64,000 nucleotides of DNA from Izhakiella capsodis. GTDB lineage: Bacteria > Pseudomonadota > Gammaproteobacteria > Enterobacterales > Enterobacteriaceae. The notes beneath the pieces are model-generated. The model saw nothing but the letters and a program-made list of their open reading frames with translations. It made no database searches and was not told the DNA's origin. This document shows, in pieces, positions 8,651 to 17,362 of this stretch (position 1 is the first letter of the stretch; each line of letters opens with the position of its first letter). Location of the stretch: the NCBI RefSeq assembly GCF_900115045.1, contig NZ_FOVC01000001.1:1-64000 (forward strand), read 5' to 3'. A program made the position numbers and the translations under genes.

Positions 8651-10189
8651 TTAATGGGCTCCACCGCCACTGTTATTGCTCGAAGTGAAGGGCGGACGGG
8701 CGAACCAGATAAGCACAAGCAGCACAAGAAAAACGCCCGCCGAGGCCCAGAATATCTCATTTGCTGAGATGATTAGCCCCTGGTTAGTTATTTGCTGTGC
8801 AATCCAGGCCGATGCCTGATCGTGCGTCATTCCCAGCGCCTGCAATTTCTCATACATCTGTTGCGCATTGGGGTTATACGGCGTAATTGATTCCGTTAGC
8901 TGTGCATGATGTATTGACTCGCGATCGGACCACATTGTGGTGGTAATCGATGTGCCAATGGAGCCCGCCAGAGTACGAGTAAAGTTTGACAGGCTCGATG
9001 CAGCCGCAATCTTGTCGGGAGGCAAACCGGCGAGCGTAATAGTGGTCAGTGGCATGAAAAAGCAGGCTACAGCAAAGCCCTGGATAAACTGCGGCCAGGC
9101 CGACGCGCCAAAGTCCATTCCTGGTTCAAAGGTATATGCGCGCCAGTAAAAGCACACGGCATACATAATGAAGCTGAAGGTGACCAGGCGGCGCATATCC
9201 AGCTTATGGGCAAACCGGCCGATAATCGGCGACAGTATTACCGGAATGATGCCCACCGGCGCTGACGCCAGCCCTGCCCAAGTGGCGGTGTAGCCGTATA
9301 CCTCCTGTAGCAGTTGAGGTAGTAACACAATAGAGCCGAAATACAACATATAGGCGAGGCTGATTGACAGGCAGCCGATGGTAAAATTTCGCCCGGCAAA
9401 TAGTGACAGGTCGACGATCGGATGCTTATCCGTTAGCTCCCATATCAAGAGTGCCAGTAGCGCTATAACTGCCAGCGACGTCAGGATGATAATCTCGGTA
9501 GAGCTAAACCAGTCGAGTTCCTTACCGCGATCGAGCATAACCTGAAGTGAACCTACGCCGATCACTAATAGCGCCAGACCAACCATGTCGATAGGAGCGA
9601 TGGTGATGGGTGTTTCGCGGTTACGCAACGTTTGCAGCGTAAGGAGTACAACAATAACGCCAATCGGCACATTAATAAAAAAGATCCAGCCCCAGTGGTA
9701 ATTGTCGCTGATCCAGCCGCCGAGAATTGGGCCGCAGATGGGGGCAACAATGACCGTCATGGCCCAAAGCGACAGAGCAATGCTGCGCTTAGCGGGGGGA
9801 TAGTTATTCAGCAGCAAACTCTGCGACAGCGGGATCAGGGGGCCGGCGACGATCCCCTGAATGACGCGGAAGAAAATCAGCGTAGTCAAACTCTCTGACA
9901 TACCACAAAGCCATGAGGCAACGGCGAAGGCACCCGTTGACCAGACAAACAGTTTAACTTCGCCAATCCGGCGGGCAAGCCAGCCGGTAATGGGAATTGA
10001 AATAGCATTCGCAACCCCAAACGAGGTGATAACCCAGGTACCCTGAGAATTAGATTCACCGAGATTACCTGCGATAGTTGGGATCGCAACGTTGGCGATG
10101 GTGGAGTCCAGTACTTGCATAAACGTCGCCAGTGACAGCGCAATCGTCATCAGAACCAGCGGCATTCCCTCAAGCGTTTTTTGTTGCAT
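8651..10189 (-). CDS. emrB: Multidrug efflux MFS permease EmrB
   Basis: An inner-membrane drug/proton antiporter of the 14-TM DHA2 family. With EmrA and an outer-membrane factor such as TolC it exports hydrophobic compounds. The 512-residue product shows the DHA2 motif C region (LDSTIANVAIPTIAGNLG), the motif GWLARRIGEVKLF, and RVIQGIVAGPLIPLSQSLLL. It is 17 bp downstream of emrA in an emrR-emrA-emrB order on the minus strand, and a terminator follows. Confidence 0.95.
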   Translation of the reverse strand: MQQKTLEGMPLVLMTIALSLATFMQVLDSTIANVAIPTIAGNLGESNSQGTWVITSFGVANAISIPITGWLARRIGEVKLFVWSTGAFAVASWLCGMSESLTTLIFFRVIQGIVAGPLIPLSQSLLLNNYPPAKRSIALSLWAMTVIVAPICGPILGGWISDNYHWGWIFFINVPIGVIVVLLTLQTLRNRETPITIAPIDMVGLALLVIGVGSLQVMLDRGKELDWFSSTEIIILTSLAVIALLALLIWELTDKHPIVDLSLFAGRNFTIGCLSISLAYMLYFGSIVLLPQLLQEVYGYTATWAGLASAPVGIIPVILSPIIGRFAHKLDMRRLVTFSFIMYAVCFYWRAYTFEPGMDFGASAWPQFIQGFAVACFFMPLTTITLAGLPPDKIAAASSLSNFTRTLAGSIGTSITTTMWSDRESIHHAQLTESITPYNPNAQQMYEKLQALGMTHDQASAWIAQQITNQGLIISANEIFWASAGVFLVLLVLIWFARPPFTSSNNSGGGAH

Positions 10190-10206
10190 AACAATCTCTC
10201 GCGTGA

Positions 10207-11379
10207 TTAATCCGCATTGGCTTTAATAATCTCGCTTATCAGCTGGTTTACCGGTGCCAGATTAAGCGATAGAGCATTACTGACATATGCTGGCGTACTA
10301 CGCACTTTAGTCGCCAGGACCGGGCCTTGCGTATCGCTCGTATCTACGTTAACCAACACTGAGAGCCCGATACGCAGAGGATGCTGTTTCAGCTCCTGAG
10401 GATTAAGCGCGATACGCACCGGCAGGCGCTGAACCACTTTAATCCAGTTGCCAGTGGCGTTCTGCGCGGGCAGCAGTGAAAAGGCGCTGCCCGTCCCCAT
10501 GTCCAGCCCGATCACTTTACCGTGGTACACCACATCATCGCCGTAGATATCGCTGACTACGGTGGCAGGCTGACCGATACGCACTTTCGCCAGCTGGGTT
10601 TCTTTAAAATTGGCATCAACCCATAAGCCTGTAGAAGGCACAATAGCCATCAAAGGTGTGGAAGGAGAAATTTGCGAGCCAACCTGAACACTGCGGCGTG
10701 AAACGTATCCGTCTACCGGACTGACGATTTGCGTGCGTTGCAGCGCAAGCCATGCGTCACGCAGTTCAGCAGAGGCTTGTTGGACGGCAGGTTGATTTGC
10801 CAAAGGGGTATTAAGGATCATGGCCTGATTAGCGTTGTACTGCTGAATCGCCACATCGAGCTGCGCTTTAGCGCTGGCAACGGCATCGCGAGCATGCTGT
10901 AACTCTTCGCGACCAATCAGATTGTCATTGGCAAGAGGGAGGCGACGGCGTAGATCCGCTTCGGCCTGGCCCAGTGCCGTTTTTTGCAGCTCAATGTTGG
11001 CCTGATACTGCTTACTGTTAATCATCAGCTGATGAGTCTGGCGTACGCTGGTCGCCAGCGCAGTTTTTGCTTTTTCAAATGCTTGCTGTGCATCGGTCTG
11101 ATCGAGTGTGACGAGTACGTCACCTTTTTTAACAAAGTCAGTATCGTCAAATACCACTTTATCGACACTGCCGGAGACCTGGGCCATGACCTGAACCTGG
11201 TTACCGGCGACATACGCATCGTCAGTCTCTTCAAAGTGGCGCAGTATCAGAAACCAGTAAAAAAACCAGGCAACGCCAATCACAATAAATAGTGAGGCCA
11301 GTAAAATCAGCGCGCCTTTACGCTTGTTTTTATTCGTTCTCGGCTGTTGGGGTGTCTGCATCTCCGCATTCACACTCAT
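10207..11379 (-). CDS. emrA: Multidrug efflux membrane fusion protein EmrA
   Basis: The periplasmic adaptor (HlyD/membrane fusion family) linking EmrB to the outer-membrane channel. The 390-residue product has a short cytoplasmic basic N-terminus, one TM helix at about residues 24-46, a lipoyl-like half (VDKVVFDDTDFVKKGDVLVT), a long coiled coil (about 95-215) and a beta-barrel region (VDGYVSRRSVQVGSQI). It is the middle gene of the emrRAB operon. Confidence 0.95.
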   Translation of the reverse strand: MSVNAEMQTPQQPRTNKNKRKGALILLASLFIVIGVAWFFYWFLILRHFEETDDAYVAGNQVQVMAQVSGSVDKVVFDDTDFVKKGDVLVTLDQTDAQQAFEKAKTALATSVRQTHQLMINSKQYQANIELQKTALGQAEADLRRRLPLANDNLIGREELQHARDAVASAKAQLDVAIQQYNANQAMILNTPLANQPAVQQASAELRDAWLALQRTQIVSPVDGYVSRRSVQVGSQISPSTPLMAIVPSTGLWVDANFKETQLAKVRIGQPATVVSDIYGDDVVYHGKVIGLDMGTGSAFSLLPAQNATGNWIKVVQRLPVRIALNPQELKQHPLRIGLSVLVNVDTSDTQGPVLATKVRSTPAYVSNALSLNLAPVNQLISEIIKANAD

Positions 11380-11567
11380 AGTACTCTCCTGTTTGCCTAA
11401 TCATCCGGAGAGAACATCCCTATTCAAATATCCGGCGCGAAAAATGCCAGCGCGAATAGGCTGGCATAAGACATGAAATCTGGGCGCTTAACATAGCGAC
11501 TTACGGAAAAAAAAATGTCGCACAATATGCTATTAGTGACAGGCGCTATTGCTGTGTCAGGGAAATA

Positions 11568-12098
11568 TTAGCGGGATAAATTGCTGACAGCGTCCTCTGA
11601 ATCCATTTTATCAAGCCTATTCAGAAGTTTGCGAGTTATTGCCTCGAGTTGTGCTTTCTCGGTGCCGTTCAGAGCATCCCAGAGTAGTTGAAGACTCTGA
11701 TGCTGAGGTGGCAAAACCTTTTGCAGGAACTCATTACCTTTGGTCGTCAGGCTAAGATGCAAGCAGCGGCGGTCGTTATTGCTTTCACGGCGTTCAATCC
11801 AGCCGCGCTTTTCCAGCTCATCGGCGATACGCGTAGCATTTGTGCGGGAGGAGCCCAGGGCGGAGCTAAGTTCAGAGGGCTGAATACGTTGATTTTCCTG
11901 TGCGTCCAGGGTGAGTAATGCTATAAACAAGGTTTCATTAATTCCTTGATTTTTCAACATCTTATTGCGATTTTCCAACAGTTTACCCTGCATATGCATA
12001 CATAGCCGGGTCAACAAAATTTCTTGCAGGGGAAAATCTTTATGGCGGCTGGCGCGAAAATTCAGCATTCGCTCAATGGGTGTAAACGAGCTTTCCAT
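11568..12098 (-). CDS. emrR: MarR-family repressor EmrR (MprA)
   Basis: A MarR-type winged-helix regulator which in E. coli represses its own operon emrRAB and is released by uncouplers and other drugs. From the ATG at 12098 the product is 176 residues, the same as E. coli EmrR, with the recognition region IQPSELSSALGSSRTNATR and the wing ERRESNNDRRC. Eight codons upstream of this ATG are also open, but the family starts at MESSFTPIERML. A gap of 188 bp separates it from emrA, larger than in E. coli. Confidence 0.94.
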   Translation of the reverse strand: MESSFTPIERMLNFRASRHKDFPLQEILLTRLCMHMQGKLLENRNKMLKNQGINETLFIALLTLDAQENQRIQPSELSSALGSSRTNATRIADELEKRGWIERRESNNDRRCLHLSLTTKGNEFLQKVLPPQHQSLQLLWDALNGTEKAQLEAITRKLLNRLDKMDSEDAVSNLSR

Positions 12099-12597
12099 TA
12101 TATTGGGCCTCACTTGTTGCAACGGGTCGTAACAATGCTGTGATCCGAGACGTTCGCAGATTGCATGGAAAACTGTTTGCGTTACTCATCTCACGATCCT
12201 GATAACCACATCACTCCCTGACCTGCTGGCTTGTAACCAGAGTGTTTGCTACGGATAAAAAATAAAATCTAACGGGGATTTTCAGCTGGATTAGCGTCAA
12301 TATTTGCCGTTAGCTGACCAATCGCGCTTCTCATTAGCAGCTAAATAATTTACTGTGAAAAAATAACTGCTATCAATTAATAGTTGAATAAAGATACCAG
12401 ACTCGATGTGCGGATAACAGTTAGGAGAGTCTGATAAATATACTTTTACGCTTTCTGCGTTTTCTTAAGCACATAAGGTCAGTCGTAATGAGCGCTGAAA
12501 TCAGGTCTTGCCGTGTCGGATGCCTGCGTTGCAGAGGAGATGACCTCAAACCGATCGCAAGGTCGCTTTGAGGTCATAAATTGAGGAGGATAACCCC
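12099..12597. other. Intergenic region emrR-proX
   Basis: This 499-bp stretch holds no credible gene. In E. coli ygaZ and ygaH lie between proX and emrR; neither is present here. The emrR promoter should lie in the low-numbered part, but I could not define it with confidence. The high-numbered end holds a hairpin downstream of proX. Confidence 0.6.
12540..12577 (-). repeat. Perfect 11-bp inverted repeat after proX
   Basis: ATGACCTCAAA (12540-12550) pairs exactly with TTTGAGGTCAT (12567-12577) around a 16-base loop. It lies 20 bp past the proX stop, so it may protect or end the proVWX mRNA. There is no clear T run on the minus strand, so intrinsic termination is uncertain. Confidence 0.6.
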
Positions 12598-13596
12598 TTA
12601 TCTGGCAGCAGCCTGTGCGTTGCTAATCCAATTATCAAACGTTGACTGGTGCGCTTTAATCCAACCGTCAACCTGAGCATTAATCGCATCTTCAGATGAC
12701 TGGCCCTCTTCATGCATGTGCGCATTCTGAGCGTTGATATCTGCCACTGGCAGCTTCATTTCAGCAAACAGTTTTGCAGCAGCCGGATTTCTCTTGGCCC
12801 ACTCTTTGTTGGCAACGATGTGCATGGTATTCACCGGGAAGCCATAGTTAGCGCCGTTAGGTAGCCTGGTATCCACACCGCGTTGTTTACCCGGCAGTGA
12901 AGAGAAGGGCACCTGTAACCAGACTACGTCTCGTCCGGGCTTTAACACATCGCTCACCCAGTACGGTGTCCAGGTATAATAAAGAACAGGCTTGCCCTGT
13001 TTAAAGCGGGTGATGGTATCGGCAATCATTGCTGAATAATTGCCCTGATTATGTTCCACGGTATTGCTCAGGCCGTATGTGTTAATCTGGTGATTGATCA
13101 CCGCCTCACAACCCCAGCCTGGCGTACAGCCGGTCAGGTCGGCTTTTCCGTCGCCATTGGTATCAAATAACTTTGCCAGCGCGGGATCTTTAAGCTGAGC
13201 AAGGTTGGTGATGTGATATTTCTCTGCGGTTTTTTTATCAATCAGATAGCCTTGTGCAGCACCTTGCACCAGCGTTCCCTGACGATAAAATTTGTTATCT
13301 CCGCCCGCAGAATCATACATGTCGTCATGCAATGGCTTCCAGTTGTTAGCGGTGAAGGTTGCATCGCCAGCTGCAATGGTGGTATATGCGACGTTGTAAT
13401 CGACTTCGCTGGGCTTTTCAACCGTATAACCCAGCTTCTCCAGCGCACGACTGACCAGTAGCGTCTGGAAGGTTTCCTCTGCGATTGCGCTTTGCACCGG
13501 TTTGACCGTGATACCCTTACCCGGCAGATCAGTGGCGGAAACAGATAAGCTAGCCAGCGAGGTAAACGCGGCCGCGATTAAAGCAATCTTGCGCAT
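12598..13596 (-). CDS. proX: Glycine betaine/proline betaine periplasmic binding protein ProX
   Basis: The substrate-binding subunit of the ProU ABC importer, which brings in betaines under osmotic stress. The 332-residue product has a typical signal peptide (MRKIALIAAAFTSLASLSVSA, cleavage about residue 21) followed by the mature start DLPGKGITVKPVQ. Trp-rich segments (GCTPGWGCEA, YYTWTPYWVSD) supply the aromatic box that cages betaines in this family. It is third in proV-proW-proX. Confidence 0.96.
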   Translation of the reverse strand: MRKIALIAAAFTSLASLSVSATDLPGKGITVKPVQSAIAEETFQTLLVSRALEKLGYTVEKPSEVDYNVAYTTIAAGDATFTANNWKPLHDDMYDSAGGDNKFYRQGTLVQGAAQGYLIDKKTAEKYHITNLAQLKDPALAKLFDTNGDGKADLTGCTPGWGCEAVINHQINTYGLSNTVEHNQGNYSAMIADTITRFKQGKPVLYYTWTPYWVSDVLKPGRDVVWLQVPFSSLPGKQRGVDTRLPNGANYGFPVNTMHIVANKEWAKRNPAAAKLFAEMKLPVADINAQNAHMHEEGQSSEDAINAQVDGWIKAHQSTFDNWISNAQAAAR

Positions 13597-13666
13597 AACG
13601 TTATCCTTATATTAATGATTGTCAGTGCATGGGACGCGGGCGGCGCATCGCTACGCCGCCGGAAAA

Positions 13667-14794
13667 TTAACGTTTAAAGGGACGAACCAGAATGCCGATA
13701 GGTCCGGTGGTATACCAATGGCGATTACCGCGGCTACGGCCATCCCGACCTAAGGATTGAGTCAGTCGGTCAAGAATAATCGCGAGGATAACGATACCAA
13801 CTCCGCCGACGCTAGCCAGACCCATATCGAGACGACCAATACCGCGAAGTACCATCTGTCCAAGCCCGCCTACGGCGATCATTGAGGCGATAACTACCAT
13901 TGACAGCGCCAGCATTAGCGTCTGGTTTATACCGGCCATGATTGTTGGCATCGCGAGCGGCAGCTGTACCTTAAATAACAGCTGGCGTGGATTGGCACCG
14001 AACGCCTCTGCCGCTTCGATGAGATCAGCGGGAACCTGTTTAATTCCGAGGATCGTCAGTCGTACTACCGGCGGTAACGCAAAGATAATGGTCACGACAA
14101 CACCGGGCACGTTACCGATACCAAATAGCATAACGATAGGGACCAGATAGACGAAAGCCGGTGTTGTTTGCATCGCATCCAGCAGCGGGCGAATAAACCG
14201 TGCCGCGCGTTCACTGCGAGCCAGCCAGATGCCGAGCGGCAGGCCGATGACAACGCAAAAAAGCAGAGCGGTAAGCACCAGTGCCAGGGTTACCATCGCC
14301 TGCGACCAGGCGCCGATTGCGCCGATGGCGATGAGCGAAATAAGGGTAGCCACACCCATAGCCGGGCTGGCGAGTTGCCAGGCTATCAGCGCAAAAATAA
14401 TAATAGCCATCGGTGCCGGCATGCCCATGAGCAGATGCTGGAAGGCGCTTAGTATGTAATCTACCGGTACACGAATGCCCTGAAACACCGGCCGGAAATG
14501 CGACACTATCCAGTCGATTCCTTCGGTAACCCAGTGATCGAGTGGCACCAGTTTTTTATGGAATGGGTCCATAATATTGAAGTGTTCCGCCTGCGGTGCA
14601 GGTGCGCTGTTTAACCAGTCGCTACTGCCACCGCTGCTTGCACCGCCGGGGTTGCTCCAGGCACTCCCGGCATCGCCACCAGGAGAAGCTGCGCTGCTGG
14701 CAGCTGGCTGGCTGGTGATATCAACGGCGCTCTGGGATGCATTCTGGCTATCAACCGAAGCAACTTGCCACGGATTAGTATCTTGTTTACTCAT
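13667..14794 (-). CDS. proW: Glycine betaine/proline betaine ABC transporter permease ProW
   Basis: The inner-membrane permease of ProU. From the ATG at 14794 (MSKQDTNPWQ) the product is 375 residues. It has a long hydrophilic Ala/Ser/Gly-rich N-terminal tail (about residues 1-75, about twenty residues longer than in E. coli), then several TM helices and the ABC permease coupling motif EAAEAFGANPRQLLFKVQLP. Sixty further codons upstream are open but lie inside proV. Its start overlaps the proV stop by 8 bp, which indicates translational coupling. Confidence 0.95.
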   Translation of the reverse strand: MSKQDTNPWQVASVDSQNASQSAVDITSQPAASSAASPGGDAGSAWSNPGGASSGGSSDWLNSAPAPQAEHFNIMDPFHKKLVPLDHWVTEGIDWIVSHFRPVFQGIRVPVDYILSAFQHLLMGMPAPMAIIIFALIAWQLASPAMGVATLISLIAIGAIGAWSQAMVTLALVLTALLFCVVIGLPLGIWLARSERAARFIRPLLDAMQTTPAFVYLVPIVMLFGIGNVPGVVVTIIFALPPVVRLTILGIKQVPADLIEAAEAFGANPRQLLFKVQLPLAMPTIMAGINQTLMLALSMVVIASMIAVGGLGQMVLRGIGRLDMGLASVGGVGIVILAIILDRLTQSLGRDGRSRGNRHWYTTGPIGILVRPFKR

Positions 14795-15986
14795 AGGTTG
14801 CCCCCTCACGGTCCAGCGCCTGTAGTAAAATGCCTTTGGAAATAATCCCAACGTAACGACTATCTTCATCGACCACCGGTACTGCACAGGGTGCCTGGGC
14901 GACGTGAGACAGCAGTTCATTAAGGGAGGTATCTGCGGGGACCGGTGCAGGTTCTGGCAGCATAGCCTGCTCAAGCCCCGCGCCAGCAGCCAGAGCTGAT
15001 TTCAGGGATTCGATAGAAACGACGCCGAGAAACTTCTGGCGTTCAAGCACATACCCGAATTCCCGGTCTTCATCCTGCAAGACTTTCAATGCTGAACGTG
15101 GCCCAAAGCCGGGCGATTTTCTCATCAGGGCTGACGCGCTGCGTCGTGCAATATCTCTGGCGCTGAATACATGGCTGATATCCACGCCCCGGAAAAAGGT
15201 GCGGACATAATCGTTGGCAGGGTTATTGAGTATTTCGTCAGGCGTACCTACTTGCACCACTTCACCGCCTTGCATAATAGCAATCCGATCGCCGATGCGC
15301 ATTGCTTCATCAAGATCGTGAGAAATAAATACAATAGTGCGCTGGTGGCGCGATTGCAGATTAATTAATTCATCCTGCATTTCTGTACGAATCAGGGGAT
15401 CAAGTGCAGAAAAAGCTTCATCCATTAATAATATATCAGGGTTGATCGCCAGCGCCCGTGCCAGTCCAACGCGCTGACGCATGCCGCCAGAAAGTTCATC
15501 TGGATATGCGTGAGCATAATTCTCCAGCCCTACCTGACGCAGCGCGTCTAATGCTTTTTGCTGTCGTTCTTCCAGTGGTACACCGGATAATTCCATGCCG
15601 AAGGCAGTGTTATTTAACACCGTCATGTGCGGCATTAATGCAAATGACTGGAATACCATGCTGATTTTATTTCGTCTAACCTGACGGAGATCCCGGTCAG
15701 ATATTTTTGCAATATCGACGCCATCAATAATTACCTGACCACGGGTTGGCTCTATCAGACGATTGAGAAGGCGAACCATAGTGGATTTTCCTGAGCCGGA
15801 TAATCCCATGATGACGAATATCTCGCCTTCTTCAATGGCCAGACTGGCGTCTTTTACGCCAAGTGACAGCCCGGTTTTTTCCAGTAATGCCTCCTTACTT
15901 ATTCCCTTCGCAATGTGTTTAAAAGCGCGCTCAGGGTGATCACCAAATATTTTATATAAATTTTTTACTTCAAGTCTAATTGCCAT
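14787..15986 (-). CDS. proV: Glycine betaine/proline betaine ABC transporter ATP-binding protein ProV
   Basis: The ATPase of ProU, 399 residues as in E. coli. Walker A is GLSGSGKST, the signature is LSGGMRQRVGLARAL, Walker B is ILLMDEAFSALD, and the H-loop lies in FISHDLDEAMRIGDR. The C-terminal part (about 280-399) is a pair of CBS domains, the ionic-strength sensor in related importers. It is the first gene of the operon, downstream of nrdF. In E. coli proU is controlled by osmolarity through H-NS sites in and before proV; these cannot be judged by eye here. Confidence 0.95.
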   Translation of the reverse strand: MAIRLEVKNLYKIFGDHPERAFKHIAKGISKEALLEKTGLSLGVKDASLAIEEGEIFVIMGLSGSGKSTMVRLLNRLIEPTRGQVIIDGVDIAKISDRDLRQVRRNKISMVFQSFALMPHMTVLNNTAFGMELSGVPLEERQQKALDALRQVGLENYAHAYPDELSGGMRQRVGLARALAINPDILLMDEAFSALDPLIRTEMQDELINLQSRHQRTIVFISHDLDEAMRIGDRIAIMQGGEVVQVGTPDEILNNPANDYVRTFFRGVDISHVFSARDIARRSASALMRKSPGFGPRSALKVLQDEDREFGYVLERQKFLGVVSIESLKSALAAGAGLEQAMLPEPAPVPADTSLNELLSHVAQAPCAVPVVDEDSRYVGIISKGILLQALDREGATYE

Positions 15987-16381
15987 TCGATAATTAAATC
16001 CGGGTTAAGAGTGATGATTTTTTTATGCGGTCTATTCTCGGTTAGAAATTAACAGTCCATACCGTAGCACACTGAAAATGGATGGCAACCCTTGACATTT
16101 TATGAAATTTCACTGGAGTTTGCTGAAAATGAGACATAACGTCAGTAATGATAAGGGCTAAAGGAGTGTGGAATATTTTAAAAAAAAGGTGCGTAATTTT
16201 TTGAGAAAGCTCCTGGTTCTTGATTGGCGGAATTAATAGTGACTAAATATCAAAGAAGATTTATCCGGAATAAGACGTCGATTTTTTCAAATATTATCAT
16301 TCAATGAATGACTTTAAATAATAAATATAATTTAACTAACTTTAACCGTGGCGATTTATCTTAATCGCCACGCAAGGACGT
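15987..16381. promoter_or_regulatory. proV upstream region
   Basis: This 395-bp gene-free stretch is very A+T-rich, notably 16140-16340, as expected for the osmotically controlled, H-NS-bound proU promoter. I cannot assign -35 and -10 elements reliably. A hairpin that may end the nrd transcript lies at the high-numbered side. Confidence 0.55.
16348..16371 (-). terminator. Probable terminator of nrdHIEF
   Basis: Perfect 9-bp stem GTGGCGATT / AATCGCCAC with a six-base loop, ten bases after the nrdF stop. The following minus-strand sequence is only moderately T-rich, so termination strength is uncertain. Confidence 0.65.
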
Positions 16382-17347
16382 TTAAAAGGCCCAATCTTCG
16401 TCCTGAGTTTCTTCCACTTTCCCCATCACATACGATGAGCCGGAACCGGAAAAAAAATCGTGATTTTCATCGGCATTTGGCGACAACGCTGCGAGGATCG
16501 CTGGATTAACCTCGGCCATATCAGCCGGAAAAAGGGGATCGTAGCCGAGATTCATTAAGGCTTTGTTGGCGTTGTAATGCAGAAACTTTTTCACATCTTC
16601 AGCCCACGGAAGGCCAGCATAAAGCTCATCAGTGTAAATCAGTTCATTTTCATACAGCGACATGAGTAGCGTAACAGCAAATTGCTGCAGTTCGTCGCGC
16701 CGCTCAACGGATGCCTTCTGCAACGCCTTCTGATACTTATAGCCAATGTAGTAGCCGTGCACCGCTTCATCCTTAATGATCAGACGTATCAGGTCGGCAG
16801 TATTCGTCAGCTTACCGCGACTGGAGAAATACATCGGTAGCCAGAAACCGGAATAAAACAAAAATGATTCGAGAAATACGCTGGCGATTTTCTTCTTGAG
16901 TGGGTCCTGTGCATTGTAATGTGCCATCACGATCCCGGCTTTACGCTGTAAAGCTTCGCAGGCCTCACTCCAGGCATAGGCCGCATCAACGTCCGGCGTC
17001 TGGCATAAGGTTGAGAAAATCGAACTATAGGAGCGGGCGTGAACGGCCTCCATAAAACAGATATTTGAAAATACCGCTTCCTCATGGGGGGTTATGGCAT
17101 CGGCCATCAGCGCAGGGGCGCCGACGGTATTTTGCAGGGTATCAAGCAGCGTCAGACCGGTGAAAACCCGGATAGTAAGCTGTTGTTCATTCCGGCTAAG
17201 GTTCTGCCATGCGGGGATATCATTTGACAGTGGTACTTTTTCCGGTAGCCAGAAGTTTGCAGTCAAGCGGTTCCATACCTCCAAATCTTTTTCATCTTCG
17301 ATCTGGTTCCAGTTCACTGCCTGCAGACGGTGGTTCGTACTGTTCAT
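16382..17347 (-). CDS. nrdF: Class Ib ribonucleoside-diphosphate reductase, beta subunit NrdF
   Basis: The radical-bearing small subunit of the aerobic, manganese- or iron-dependent class Ib reductase. The 321-residue product carries the metal-ligand helices of the family (EEAVFSNICFMEAVHARSYS and IIKDEAVHGYYIGYKYQ). It lies 15 bp after nrdE in nrdHIEF. Together with NrdE it converts NDPs to dNDPs, mainly under iron limitation or oxidative stress in enterics. Confidence 0.96.
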   Translation of the reverse strand: MNSTNHRLQAVNWNQIEDEKDLEVWNRLTANFWLPEKVPLSNDIPAWQNLSRNEQQLTIRVFTGLTLLDTLQNTVGAPALMADAITPHEEAVFSNICFMEAVHARSYSSIFSTLCQTPDVDAAYAWSEACEALQRKAGIVMAHYNAQDPLKKKIASVFLESFLFYSGFWLPMYFSSRGKLTNTADLIRLIIKDEAVHGYYIGYKYQKALQKASVERRDELQQFAVTLLMSLYENELIYTDELYAGLPWAEDVKKFLHYNANKALMNLGYDPLFPADMAEVNPAILAALSPNADENHDFFSGSGSSYVMGKVEETQDEDWAF

Positions 17348-17362
17348 ATCATTACTCCGAAT